Positions 7,201 through 14,730 of a stretch of DNA of 17,193 nucleotides are shown here, piece by piece. The position numbers and the translations under genes are program-made. This DNA comes from Legionellales bacterium UBA2469. Its GTDB lineage: Bacteria; Pseudomonadota; Gammaproteobacteria; Legionellales; Legionellaceae. Positions within the stretch are counted from its first letter, which is position 1. Each line of letters opens with the position of its first letter. The notes under the pieces are model-generated. The model was not told the origin of the DNA, did not search any database, and was given only the letters and a program-made list of their open reading frames with translations. Location of the stretch: NCBI GenBank assembly GCA_002342175.1, contig DDPL01000043.1:31382-48574 (forward strand). Direction: 5' to 3'.

Positions 7201-8581
7201 ACAAAACATCTTAGAGACATTAGATATACAGGCTTTGGAAGAAGTGTTAAAAATTGAATCCTACCAATATCACCTCATTGAATCACCCATTGATTTACTA
7301 CAACATCTAATGAACCATGATAAAAATATTCTAAAACTACTGTTGCAGTTTAAACCTATTGAAAAACATATCATTCAATATGCCTCAAAATCATTACTTG
7401 CAGAACAACAACGATTATTATTACATCATCTTGCAAAAGAAATGGACCTTCCGACTTTAGCCGAACAATTAAAAAACGAGTTCTATCAAGATAATCTGAT
7501 TCATGCACCACTAGAAGTCATTGTATACATGATGAATCAAGGTTTTAAGGTGACTGAATTGCTTCTACAATTTAAAAAGATAAAGAATCACGTCATTAAC
7601 AACGCCAATAAAATCATGATAAATGGCTTCAAAAACCAACAAAAAGACAGTTTGATATGTCTATTAAGACTGCCATCGTTTAGAGATAAACTCCAAGAAA
7701 ATCCAAAAGAATTTCTGGATGAAGTCATCAACCTCAATCAGATGTACATATTGAAGGAACTCTTTAGCCCATATTTTGACCTTTGTTTCATCTTAAAACC
7801 TTATTATCCAACTTTAAAAATGAACCTGCCAAAATTTATCAAGAATGCATTCAATATGGGGTATTCTGAAAATCAAGCTTTGTATATTTTTGGCAGTACC
7901 ATTCATTTTTTAATTGAAAACATGTCCTTTGAATTTCTAAATGATATTGATTTCATTGCGTCAGAACCTCCACCACGAGATGTATATCAACAATCCCATA
8001 TTCAACCGCAATTATTTTTTACATCCGTTCCTTTAACCCCCCAACGTCATATTAAATTTGATTACTTTTGTATCCCGCATTCTATAAACCATTTCATTGC
8101 TGAAGATTATCAACAACGTGATTTTACTGTGAATTGCTTATATTGTGATAAGGATGGGCATATCTTTGATCCAACAAATTTGGGTCTTACGGATTTAAGG
8201 CATCGCATGATTCGTAGCGTCAAGCCCTCTGCTGAATCATTTGCACATGATCCAATTCGTTTGCTTAGAGCAATCAAATTAATGCTTAAAGGCTTTCATT
8301 TATTTCCAGAAGTGGAAAAAGCCATGAATGATTGGAGCCCCAATATTGAACATATGAACTTTGGTCATATATATGCCATGGCAAGCCATATGCTTAGCTC
8401 TGTAAATGGCCATATTACTATAGAAATTTTGGTAAGATTTAATCTCGTTACAAAACTGCTTCAATTTGAAGCAATCCCTACTTACGAAAATGTTTTAGCT
8501 TTTGTTACAGCAGAATCCTCCAGATATAAAAATATCTCAGCCAAAAGCGCGCATCATTCATCAAATGGGATGAAAAAATAG
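4211..8581 (+). CDS. Giant ankyrin-like repeat protein with C-terminal CCA-adding/poly(A) polymerase-type nucleotidyltransferase domain
   Basis: This is a 1456-residue protein with no signal peptide or membrane segment. Ankyrin-like helical hairpins appear at about 156-245 (GFTPLMMAIQIKNESSLLKLL) and 490-630 (GSNLLHLSIES), and a Lys/Thr-rich linker lies near 685-705. Residues 840-1135 are four tandem repeats of exactly 74 residues. From about 1222 a class II tRNA nucleotidyltransferase/poly(A) polymerase head follows: FGS at 1227-1229 in place of the GG motif, catalytic DID at 1245-1247, QRDFTVN at 1302-1308 for RRDxxxN, DPTNLGLTDL, and HDPIRLLRA at 1346-1354 for the EDPxRxLRA nucleotide-recognition motif. 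A neck of about 60 residues follows, but the body and tail domains are absent. The catalytic Asp pair is kept, while the Arg after GG and the Glu of EDxxR are replaced by His. It stands alone, low in GC, with no ribosome binding site. Inference: a secreted effector or toxin that adds nucleotides to RNA or protein. Confidence 0.85.
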   Translation: MHQQREQKFNIVLQEIIKFTYEFDQISEIRITSQEMFATHIFSLNLTQIEVEYSYPFSIWLIDKFQENPPELIKIFSFLQWLKHPFQPNIMGYEPIIHHICNKPNSLLMLKLLFLNIEPQHYQSEFHPPPYARPMISDEVFNLLIDNHFKFSSNVHPIFWAIKHQNHELLERILQYKPKWINVQNEEGFTPLMMAIQIKNESSLLKLLKFNPNPRIKNHQQATIAHILYQTQAIDWINKLSEQPEFCALSIESMIKTTDINHQIPLGLAISVTMIPWIRNQLENNPQLRTPLYKSYTHAILQNRFIDIEILYHQLGLQFLDQNEILTDLLLKAKETHRYDILSWFLTLDETHPEVRKAMHFFTELEKFSVPKAKTFIDSTSIDWGFVPAKISFALTSHLIKLNQSQMIAELKLFHLHAHFHTFICPQTKDKTTILDIALKNINLQLHPKFITYFLRYLDQNAEIYPSWLADFHSNFFPLINKWSINKNKLINGSPLIHYISHQDEINHTQLLSRFINSEVQVNRFDKNGKHLFANLLETNPKGFEQIKELYKNFHQFSLENLDLRGSNLLHLSIESRHIPCISWCLSQNLSHLDIRFFDQKNAIELAFDYQHLETITLLKKNLKKSQLLPFLSQLITQKRDDIIQDLLSNPQPFDWKFSEPQIKALKTLNHSIIDAHLDEFYLKPTNKKNAKKTPLETTTMSDKPKTVQLTIEMLIEWIKNGNAKAFEKLGLPEYQPILEIIFENHFIAILESVFKSPHKPLNKTFIRIPAAIPKFEEHQAWLHLLTLSVTTDNTQIFDNLIGRQFIFDNLKINIMLFMEMNLHQMNNKWLNLLITHFPLSEAEQQLLLHRILDNMNIPALAELLKCETYQKHLIALPIDWLHRLYSQDSAIIKIFLQFKLLEQHIFQAIPNLLSFEHQQLYLEHLIKTQNLSSLTTILKHESYQHLLLNMPLQGIDKLISSEPSAFHLLLTVNGLRQHIIQNVSNILSPKHQKFLLQNILETLDIQALEEVLKIESYQYHLIESPIDLLQHLMNHDKNILKLLLQFKPIEKHIIQYASKSLLAEQQRLLLHHLAKEMDLPTLAEQLKNEFYQDNLIHAPLEVIVYMMNQGFKVTELLLQFKKIKNHVINNANKIMINGFKNQQKDSLICLLRLPSFRDKLQENPKEFLDEVINLNQMYILKELFSPYFDLCFILKPYYPTLKMNLPKFIKNAFNMGYSENQALYIFGSTIHFLIENMSFEFLNDIDFIASEPPPRDVYQQSHIQPQLFFTSVPLTPQRHIKFDYFCIPHSINHFIAEDYQQRDFTVNCLYCDKDGHIFDPTNLGLTDLRHRMIRSVKPSAESFAHDPIRLLRAIKLMLKGFHLFPEVEKAMNDWSPNIEHMNFGHIYAMASHMLSSVNGHITIEILVRFNLVTKLLQFEAIPTYENVLAFVTAESSRYKNISAKSAHHSSNGMKK
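6728..7615 (+). repeat. Four in-frame 222-bp tandem repeats (4 x 74 residues)
   Basis: The units start at 6728, 6950, 7172 and 7394 with no gaps. Each opens with L-(S/L)-x-x-x-Q-x-x-L and carries (A/S/T)L-x-x-x-L-K-x-E-x-Y-Q near position 22-32, then a P-(I/L) turn near 39, then LLLQFK-like and HII-like segments near 57-68. The protein pattern is conserved but the DNA has diverged, so the duplication is old and selected. A degenerate fifth unit seems to follow. The pattern suggests an alpha-solenoid of paired helical hairpins. Confidence 0.9.
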
Positions 8582-8632
8582 AAAAGTTTTTCATTTGCCA
8601 TCACTTTTCTTTCCTTAACATATAGTATCTCG

Positions 8633-8651
8633 GACCATCTTCCCGATGGTC
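8633..8651 (+). terminator. Hairpin after the giant gene, possible terminator
   Basis: GACCATC (8633-8639) pairs perfectly with GATGGTC (8645-8651) around a TTCCC loop, 52 bases past the stop at 8581. No T-run follows, so it is not a classical intrinsic terminator. It may stabilise the mRNA 3' end or act with Rho. Confidence 0.3.
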
Positions 8652-8660
8652 AAGAAGATC

Positions 8661-8672
8661 ATGATTAATCAT
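8661..8672. repeat. 12-bp perfect palindrome
   Basis: ATGATTAATCAT is self-complementary and lies between the hairpin and the start region of the transporter gene, so it could be a binding site for a dimeric regulator. AT-rich sequence makes chance palindromes of this size fairly common. Confidence 0.2.
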
Positions 8673-8887
8673 TAGCGTATTTCACTGTTTTGAGCCTATC
8701 TGATAAAAAAAGTCAATATATGACAACATCTGAAGAATATAATTTTAAAAAACTGATATCAAGAAACGATATTCCGACATTAACCATCCAAGAATATCAA
8801 ACAATCAGTAAACCATAACAGTATTAATTTCGTCTGGTTTAAATTTATGATATAAATACTTTTTTTATAAACACATACTTTTTTTTA

Positions 8888-10669
8888 ATGGCACAATTAA
8901 AATTATTATCACATCATTCTTTTTTAAACCGATTGTGGATATTTGCAAAGCCATATCGTTACTTGCTTTTTTTCAGTTTTGTCTTTATGTGTATTGGCAC
9001 CTGGATTTCCTTATTGCCCTCCTATCTAATTATTTCCTTAACAAATTCAATATTAGTACCCATACAAAATGGTCAGACCATTTTAAACGAAGAGGTCCAT
9101 TACTATTTGGGCTGTTTTCTTGGCGCCGCCCTATTCACATGGTTAATGACATGGTGTCGCACGTATTTATTAGCTTATGTTAGCGAAAAAATTGGTGCTA
9201 ATTTAAGAACTAAAACATTTAATCATTTATTAGAACTTTCATTAGAGTATTTTAATCAAAAACGTATGGGGGATTTGATTTCAAGAATTGGGAGTGAATC
9301 GGATAGAATCAATATTTTCATTTCAGTGCATCTTTTAGATTTCATTCAAGATATCATGATGATTGGTATGATTTTGGGATTTATTTTCTATATCAATGCC
9401 AAACTTGCTATCTATGCCTTAATCCCTTTACCTTTTATTTTTTTACTCACCTACTTACTTAAAAATCGCCTAAACTTTGGATTTGAACAATGTAATCGAG
9501 TTTGGTCACAACTCATCAGTATTTTATCTGATGTCATTCATGGGATTCGAGTGGTTAAATGTTTTGGACAAGAACCTAAAGAGAAATATCGTTTTCAACA
9601 AGCCAACGAAAAAAATGTTTATGTGAACAATCAAATGAACAAAATATGGTCTGCATTTTCACCTACCAGCAACTTTTTTAATGATATTGGTGTTCTGATT
9701 ATTTGGGGATTAGGTATCCATATGATGACACTACATGAAATTACACTTGGCGGTTTAACTGGATTTATTGCTTATTTGGTTCGTCTGTATTCTCGATTTG
9801 AATCCATGACTCGTTTTTTTGAACAACAAAAAAGAGCTAGTGCTTCCATTAAACGAATTTTTGAGATTCTTGATAAGCAACCCAATATTTATATTGAGAA
9901 AAATCCTAAAAAAATATCTCATATTCAGGGAGAGCTTGAACTAAAAAATGTAAACTTTGCTTATGATAATCATCAAGTTCTGTTTAATCTTAATTTATTG
10001 ATTAAACCCGGTGAACGAATTGGGTTTGTTGGTCACAGCGGCGCTGGCAAAACAACACTCATGAATTTGATTTGCCGTTTTTATGATCCCACTTCCGGTG
10101 AAATTAAACTCGATGGCACCAACATTCAGAAATATTCTCTGCATGATTATCGAAAAAATATAGGCGTTGTACTGCAAGATTCGTTTTTGTTTTATGGCAC
10201 GATTGCTGAAAACATTGCTTATTCAAGACCCGATGCATCTTTTGACGAAATCGTTGCCGCTGCAAAAGCTGCAAATTCACATGAATTCATTCTTCGCCAA
10301 CCTTTAGGATATGACACCATTGTCCAAGAGGGAGGTATATCGTTATCTGGCGGTGAAAAACAACGCATATCCATAGCACGCGCAATACTCAACGATGCTA
10401 AAATTTTAATTCTTGATGAAGCAACCTCTGCAGTCGATGCTTATACTGAAAAAGAAATTCAAAATGCACTTGAAAATCTCACACAAAATAAAACAACCCT
10501 GGTCATTTCCCACCGATTATCAAGTTTACGCAACTTTGATAAATTGGTTGTGATTCAACAAGGCAAAATCATCGAAGTAGGATCCCATGCTGAACTTATA
10601 CAAAACCAAGGGTATTATGCTGACTTCTATCAAATGCATCAAAATTTAAATATGGATACACTATCATGA
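8888..10669 (+). CDS. ABCB-type half transporter, cyanophycin-associated
   Basis: This 593-residue protein has an N-terminal membrane domain with about six hydrophobic segments (24-50, 73-92, 145-168, 173-190, 262-280, 287-300) followed by a complete ATPase. The ATPase has Walker A GHSGAGKTT (382-390), Q-loop Gln430, signature LSGGE (486-490), Walker B ILILDE (506-511) and switch His542. It would work as a homodimer in the inner membrane, and the fold is that of MsbA-like exporters. The stop overlaps the next start as ATGA, coupling it to the DUF1854 gene. ABC transporters of this kind next to DUF1854 and cphA form a recurring set that family databases label cyanophycin-metabolism-associated. 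The cargo is unknown. The ATG follows a T-rich stretch without a ribosome binding site. General MsbA function is a less likely reading given the neighbours. Confidence 0.9.
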   Translation: MAQLKLLSHHSFLNRLWIFAKPYRYLLFFSFVFMCIGTWISLLPSYLIISLTNSILVPIQNGQTILNEEVHYYLGCFLGAALFTWLMTWCRTYLLAYVSEKIGANLRTKTFNHLLELSLEYFNQKRMGDLISRIGSESDRINIFISVHLLDFIQDIMMIGMILGFIFYINAKLAIYALIPLPFIFLLTYLLKNRLNFGFEQCNRVWSQLISILSDVIHGIRVVKCFGQEPKEKYRFQQANEKNVYVNNQMNKIWSAFSPTSNFFNDIGVLIIWGLGIHMMTLHEITLGGLTGFIAYLVRLYSRFESMTRFFEQQKRASASIKRIFEILDKQPNIYIEKNPKKISHIQGELELKNVNFAYDNHQVLFNLNLLIKPGERIGFVGHSGAGKTTLMNLICRFYDPTSGEIKLDGTNIQKYSLHDYRKNIGVVLQDSFLFYGTIAENIAYSRPDASFDEIVAAAKAANSHEFILRQPLGYDTIVQEGGISLSGGEKQRISIARAILNDAKILILDEATSAVDAYTEKEIQNALENLTQNKTTLVISHRLSSLRNFDKLVVIQQGKIIEVGSHAELIQNQGYYADFYQMHQNLNMDTLS

Positions 10670-11133
10670 TTGCCATAAAACGTTCAAAAACAGGGCAGCC
10701 TATTTTATATATTGAAACGAAAAAATTTGAAAACATTAAAATAATTCAAGCATTTCCTATTCAGAGTGATAGAGAATCTGCAATTTCAATATTAAATAAC
10801 GAAGGGAAAGAATTGCTATGGCTTCAAAATTTAAAAGAACTTGATGAAGTTTCAGCACAAATCATTCGTGATATCCTCAATGAACAAGAAATTCAACTTA
10901 CAATTGAATCGATTACTTCAATATCGAGCAAATTATACCCCTGTACTTGGCATGTTGAAACCCGTAAAGGTCCTAAAACGTTTACTATTGAAAATGAAGA
11001 AGACTTTATACACCTCCATCACCAATTAATACTCATTAAATCTCGAGAACATATTTACTATGTATTAAAAGATTTACAAAAAATGGATAAAAAAAGTCTA
11101 CAACATCTTATGCCATTTATTTTTCATATTTAA
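10666..11133 (+). CDS. DUF1854 family protein, cyanophycin-associated
   Basis: The 155-residue soluble protein matches the DUF1854 pattern. It opens with AFPIQSDRESAISILNNEGKELLWL (29-53), continues with a helix around LDEVSAQIIRDILNEQE and a strand ESITSISS, and then has the family hallmark CTWHVETRKGP (93-103). It ends DKKSLQHLMPFIF. The biochemical role of the family is unknown. It recurs beside ABC exporters and cyanophycin synthetase genes, so a part in handling the polymer, its precursors or transporter regulation is inferred. It overlaps the transporter gene by 4 bases and runs tail-to-tail into the ornithine cyclodeaminase gene, sharing 17 bases with it (11117-11133). No terminator hairpin is visible between the two converging units. 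Confidence 0.87.
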   Translation: MIAIKRSKTGQPILYIETKKFENIKIIQAFPIQSDRESAISILNNEGKELLWLQNLKELDEVSAQIIRDILNEQEIQLTIESITSISSKLYPCTWHVETRKGPKTFTIENEEDFIHLHHQLILIKSREHIYYVLKDLQKMDKKSLQHLMPFIFHI

Positions 11134-12133
11134 ACAACTGTTGGAATAGGCCCTCATCTGGTTTGTATGCTGGAACCATGGATAACCGCGTACCAAACGA
11201 GTACTCTCGATGCAAATCCCAAATTAATCTTAACGTTGAAAAATCAAGTATTGCAAAGCCAACACCATCAAATATGGTTATGTCATTTTTTGAAAGACGT
11301 GCTGACTTACTTCCAGTAATTATTTCCCATAACTCACAAACGTGTTCACGTTCCAAGGTTGTTAACTGTTGAATCTCACCTTCAACTATTGTCTGAGGAA
11401 GATACTCAACAACAATTCGTTGTGCGGATTTTAATAAACCAATATCCAATTCAAAAGAACCTGGTGAGTCGCCTCCCATCGCATTAATGTGAGCGCCTAA
11501 TTTTACATCCGATAAACTTAAAACAGGATACTGACGATTCGCATTGGTTATTGTAATAATAATATCAGCATCCTCAACGGCCTCACGAATAGAGGATGTG
11601 GTTCGACAAGGTAGTGTTGATAAATTATTTAGGAATCGATTCATGGCTTTTGGATTAACATCAAAACAGTTTATCTGCTCCAAAGGAAAAATGGAGACAT
11701 GAGGCATGACTTGAAATTCACTCTGCGCTCCACACCCAATAACAGCTAATTTTTTTGAATGGTTATTGGCTAAATATCGACTGGCTAATGCAGAAACAGC
11801 ACCTGTTCTTAATGCCGTTAACAAAGTCATTTCGGTTACCATCAACGGCATCCCGGTTTGTGCATCGACCCATAATCCTTGTCCAAGGACAGTATAATTA
11901 TCTCGATTATTAGGATAAGTGCAAACATATTTATTTGCATAGAATGTTGAATTTAGAATTGGCATCAATTCTAGAATTCCATTTTGATGATGTTGGCTGA
12001 CTCGAGGTTGCTTTTGAAAATCTACCCACTTTCGAAAATCCTCTTCAATATATTTTATCAATAATTGATAAAAGCGAGAGAGTGTAACTTTTTCAATCAA
12101 TGTTTGAACAGCATCCATACCAACAATCAACAT
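11117..12133 (-). CDS. Ornithine cyclodeaminase
   Basis: This enzyme (EC 4.3.1.12, mu-crystallin family) converts L-ornithine to L-proline and ammonia using bound NAD. The protein has 338 residues. It shows PRVSQHH (43-49), GILELMPI (52-59), substrate-site Lys68 in ANKYV, EMTLLTALRTGA (101-112) with Arg109, the Rossmann loop GCGAQSEFQ (133-141), and GGDSPGSFELD (220-230) with the catalytic Asp at 222. These agree in order and spacing with the Pseudomonas enzyme as I recall it. It is the last gene of the cyanophycin operon, 11 bases after cphA, with AGGGA overlapping the end of cphA as ribosome binding site. Context suggests recycling of arginine nitrogen released from cyanophycin. An arginase or deiminase needed to make ornithine is not in the window. 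Confidence 0.92.
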   Translation of the reverse strand: MLIVGMDAVQTLIEKVTLSRFYQLLIKYIEEDFRKWVDFQKQPRVSQHHQNGILELMPILNSTFYANKYVCTYPNNRDNYTVLGQGLWVDAQTGMPLMVTEMTLLTALRTGAVSALASRYLANNHSKKLAVIGCGAQSEFQVMPHVSIFPLEQINCFDVNPKAMNRFLNNLSTLPCRTTSSIREAVEDADIIITITNANRQYPVLSLSDVKLGAHINAMGGDSPGSFELDIGLLKSAQRIVVEYLPQTIVEGEIQQLTTLEREHVCELWEIITGSKSARLSKNDITIFDGVGFAILDFSTLRLIWDLHREYSFGTRLSMVPAYKPDEGLFQQLFKYEK

Positions 12134-12144
12134 GATGTAAGTCC

Positions 12145-14715
12145 CTACGCGAATGATTTCTCCAAAGAATGCTGAATATGCTGTAAAGCATTCTCTACAT
12201 CATCAATTAATAACAAACATAAACAGTCTTCATCCAATTGATCAATTGCAAATGAAATTGCCGCCATTTCATTTAAGATGCAGTCAATTTTCTTCATGCG
12301 TCGGCCATTTTTTAGCCCTTGCTGAATTAAACTCACCACCTCACCATCTTTTCGATTCCGTTGGCATAAATCTTGATAAACGATGCCCTCATCAAAAACA
12401 TCACCGAGCATTTTCATTTGACGTAAAATGACTTGATCGCTTCTATCCCCTGCACTGCTCGTGAGAACTAAGCGTTTTTTTGCTGGAAACTTTTCAATCG
12501 TTTCAATAATTGCAGCAAGTGCATCGATATTATGTGCATAATCCGCAATAATGGTATTGGTACCGGATTTAAATAAATTAAATCTTCCAGGGGTCATCTT
12601 GGGTGTATTTTTAAATTGTTCACAAAACTTTTGTGTCAAATCCATCGACATTTTTAATGCATACATCACACCAATGGTGGCCATCACATTCTGAATCTGG
12701 AATTTTAACAATCCACCTTCAGTGACGCCCATGGTTTGAACATCAAAATGATGTTCTAGTTCATGGTTTTTTAATTGAATTGCCTTTACAGATTCATTGT
12801 AAAAAATCACAGTTCCACCAGCATTGAAATGAGCATCTAAAATGGGATGATTTTCTTCATACGAAAAATAAATACAACTGGCTTCTGTATATGTTGCCAT
12901 CGCAACGACCAATGGATCATCCGCATTTAATATAACTGTTCCCTTGGGAGATACACTACGCACAACCGTTTGTTTCACGCTTGCAATATCTTGTGCATTT
13001 TCAATAAAATCCAAACCTAAATGATCTGCTTCACCAATATTCGTCACAACAGCTATGTCTGCTACGTCATATCCTAAACCCTGACGCAATATTCCACCTC
13101 TTGCAGTTTCAAGCACGCATGCTGATACTTCAGGATGCATTAAAATCGATTCTGCGCTCCATGGTCCTGAGCAATCACCATCTATAATTTTTCGCCCATT
13201 AAAATAAATACCATCCGTGCAAGTTAATCCCACATTAAAATCCATTTTTTCTAAAAGAAAAGCGATAAGACGTGATGTTGTGGTTTTTCCATTATTTCCA
13301 GTTACAGCAATAATAGGTATTCGAGCATCATCTTGTTTAAACATATGCTCAATAATCGCCTTACCAACATCCCTTGGTTCCCCATATGATGGTGCTATAT
13401 GCATACGCAACCCAGGCGCTAAATTCATCTCAATAAAAAAGCCATTGTGATCCTTTAAGGGTTTTGTAATGTCTTTACAAACCAAATCTACACCACAGAT
13501 ATCAATACCAATCATTTGTGCTGCACGAATCGCTTGCTCTTGAATACTTACGTGGACTTTATCGGTTACATCTATTGCATAACCTCCAGTTGATAAATTA
13601 GCGTTTAATCGTAAAAAGACTTTTTGTCCTGCTGCAGGAATAGAGTCTATGCTAAGATTTTGTTGCTTTAAAAAACCTATGACGACTTGATCAACTGTAA
13701 TTTTTGTTAAAAATCCATTGTGATTATTTAATCGTAATGGGTCTTGGTTAACTTGGTCAATCAATGCTTGAATAGTATGTTGTCCATCCCCCATAACCAT
13801 AGGTGGAACGCGTTGTGCTGCAGCAATAAGACGATTTCCCACAACCAGTAATCGATAGTCATCACCAGGGATGTATTCCTCTAATAATATCTCATCACCA
13901 TATTTTTGAGCATGAGCAAATGCTTCTCGGAATTGTTCCTCTCCGATAATGTTCACAGTTACACCTTTTCCCTGATTGCCATCTAAGGGTTTAATAACAA
14001 CAGGATAGCCAATATCTTCTGCTTCACGTAGAGCCTCTTCTATGGTGTGAACTACAACGCCCTCTGCAACAGGAATGCCAACAGATTTCAATAAGTTTTT
14101 CGTTAACCATTTGTCTTGTGCAATTCCATCTGAAATAGATGAGGTATTATCGGTTAGCCCAGCTTGTATACGTCTTTGTTTGAGGCCATGTCCAAACTGA
14201 ATAAGACTACCAGTCGTTAAACGCTTATATGGTATATTTTGGCGTACAGCAGCATCGACAATGTGTTGCGTGCTTGGCCCCATGCGCACATCTTCGTAAT
14301 GTTGGGTAAGTTGATATATCTTTTGATGATAATCTTTATTTAAATCTTTTTTAAAATTCATCAATAAATTAAAAGCCATATCAATGATTTGTATGGCAAC
14401 ATCTTTTTCTTCATATTCAACCAAAATGTAGTAAAGATTATCTTGGGATTCTATCTTCTTGCATTCACGATAATCCACTTTACATCCTAAAATTTGCTGC
14501 AATTTCAAAATGAATTTCGCATAGAGACAAACCACACCATATTCGGTTTTTTCCTGGAAAATAAGTGATGAAAAGGGATAATTATTTTCTAAAAATAAAG
14601 TTAATGATTCTAGGTTGGGAGTGCTTAAATCAAAAGATTCAACAAGAATTTCTATGATTTTCTTATTTTTCCAACGGTTAATTTGGTTTAAAAATTTAAT
14701 TTTCTTGATATTCAT
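12145..14715 (-). CDS. cphA: Cyanophycin synthetase
   Basis: CphA (856 residues; EC 6.3.2.29/6.3.2.30) extends poly-Asp with aspartate and attaches arginine to each side chain, using ATP for both steps. Residues 1-140 are a degenerate N-domain. The ATP-grasp region runs from about 146 to 460, with GPST (146-149), the lysine-rich nucleotide loop KPLDGNQGKGV (242-252) and EMNLAPGLRMH (429-439). The Mur-ligase-like part has P-loop GNNGKTTT (473-480; GTNGKTTT is usual), ETARGG (536-541), NADDP (597-601), GRFN (710-713) and DYAHN (725-729). Both ligase sites look functional. The N-domain lacks the HxxEH and HCSEG motifs seen in the neighbouring paralog, as in the CphA' member of cphA pairs in Burkholderiales. 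It follows the paralog by 15 bases and precedes ornithine cyclodeaminase. Confidence 0.95.
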   Translation of the reverse strand: MNIKKIKFLNQINRWKNKKIIEILVESFDLSTPNLESLTLFLENNYPFSSLIFQEKTEYGVVCLYAKFILKLQQILGCKVDYRECKKIESQDNLYYILVEYEEKDVAIQIIDMAFNLLMNFKKDLNKDYHQKIYQLTQHYEDVRMGPSTQHIVDAAVRQNIPYKRLTTGSLIQFGHGLKQRRIQAGLTDNTSSISDGIAQDKWLTKNLLKSVGIPVAEGVVVHTIEEALREAEDIGYPVVIKPLDGNQGKGVTVNIIGEEQFREAFAHAQKYGDEILLEEYIPGDDYRLLVVGNRLIAAAQRVPPMVMGDGQHTIQALIDQVNQDPLRLNNHNGFLTKITVDQVVIGFLKQQNLSIDSIPAAGQKVFLRLNANLSTGGYAIDVTDKVHVSIQEQAIRAAQMIGIDICGVDLVCKDITKPLKDHNGFFIEMNLAPGLRMHIAPSYGEPRDVGKAIIEHMFKQDDARIPIIAVTGNNGKTTTSRLIAFLLEKMDFNVGLTCTDGIYFNGRKIIDGDCSGPWSAESILMHPEVSACVLETARGGILRQGLGYDVADIAVVTNIGEADHLGLDFIENAQDIASVKQTVVRSVSPKGTVILNADDPLVVAMATYTEASCIYFSYEENHPILDAHFNAGGTVIFYNESVKAIQLKNHELEHHFDVQTMGVTEGGLLKFQIQNVMATIGVMYALKMSMDLTQKFCEQFKNTPKMTPGRFNLFKSGTNTIIADYAHNIDALAAIIETIEKFPAKKRLVLTSSAGDRSDQVILRQMKMLGDVFDEGIVYQDLCQRNRKDGEVVSLIQQGLKNGRRMKKIDCILNEMAAISFAIDQLDEDCLCLLLIDDVENALQHIQHSLEKSFA

Positions 14716-14730
14716 ATAATTTTAACTTAT

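Larger units (their letters stand above)
8582..8887. other. AT-rich intergenic stretch with hairpin, palindrome and a 32-codon frame
   Basis: There is no clear gene. It contains a hairpin (8633-8651), a 12-bp palindrome (8661-8672) and a short frame from ATG 8720 to TAA 8816-8818 reading MTTSEEYNFKKLISRNDIPT and on to TISKP. That frame lacks a ribosome binding site but looks protein-like, and could be the stub of another ankyrin-type gene. Near the next gene, TATAAA at 8851-8856 may be a -10, but no convincing -35 is visible. Confidence 0.4.

Noticed and set aside
6728..7615. CRISPR array
   Set aside because: The 222-bp periodic units are coding, gapless and in frame. There are no short identical repeats with variable spacers anywhere in the window.
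13217..13450. Antisense frames within cphA and other long genes
   Set aside because: They are shadows of strongly supported genes on the opposite strand, without own motifs or start signals.
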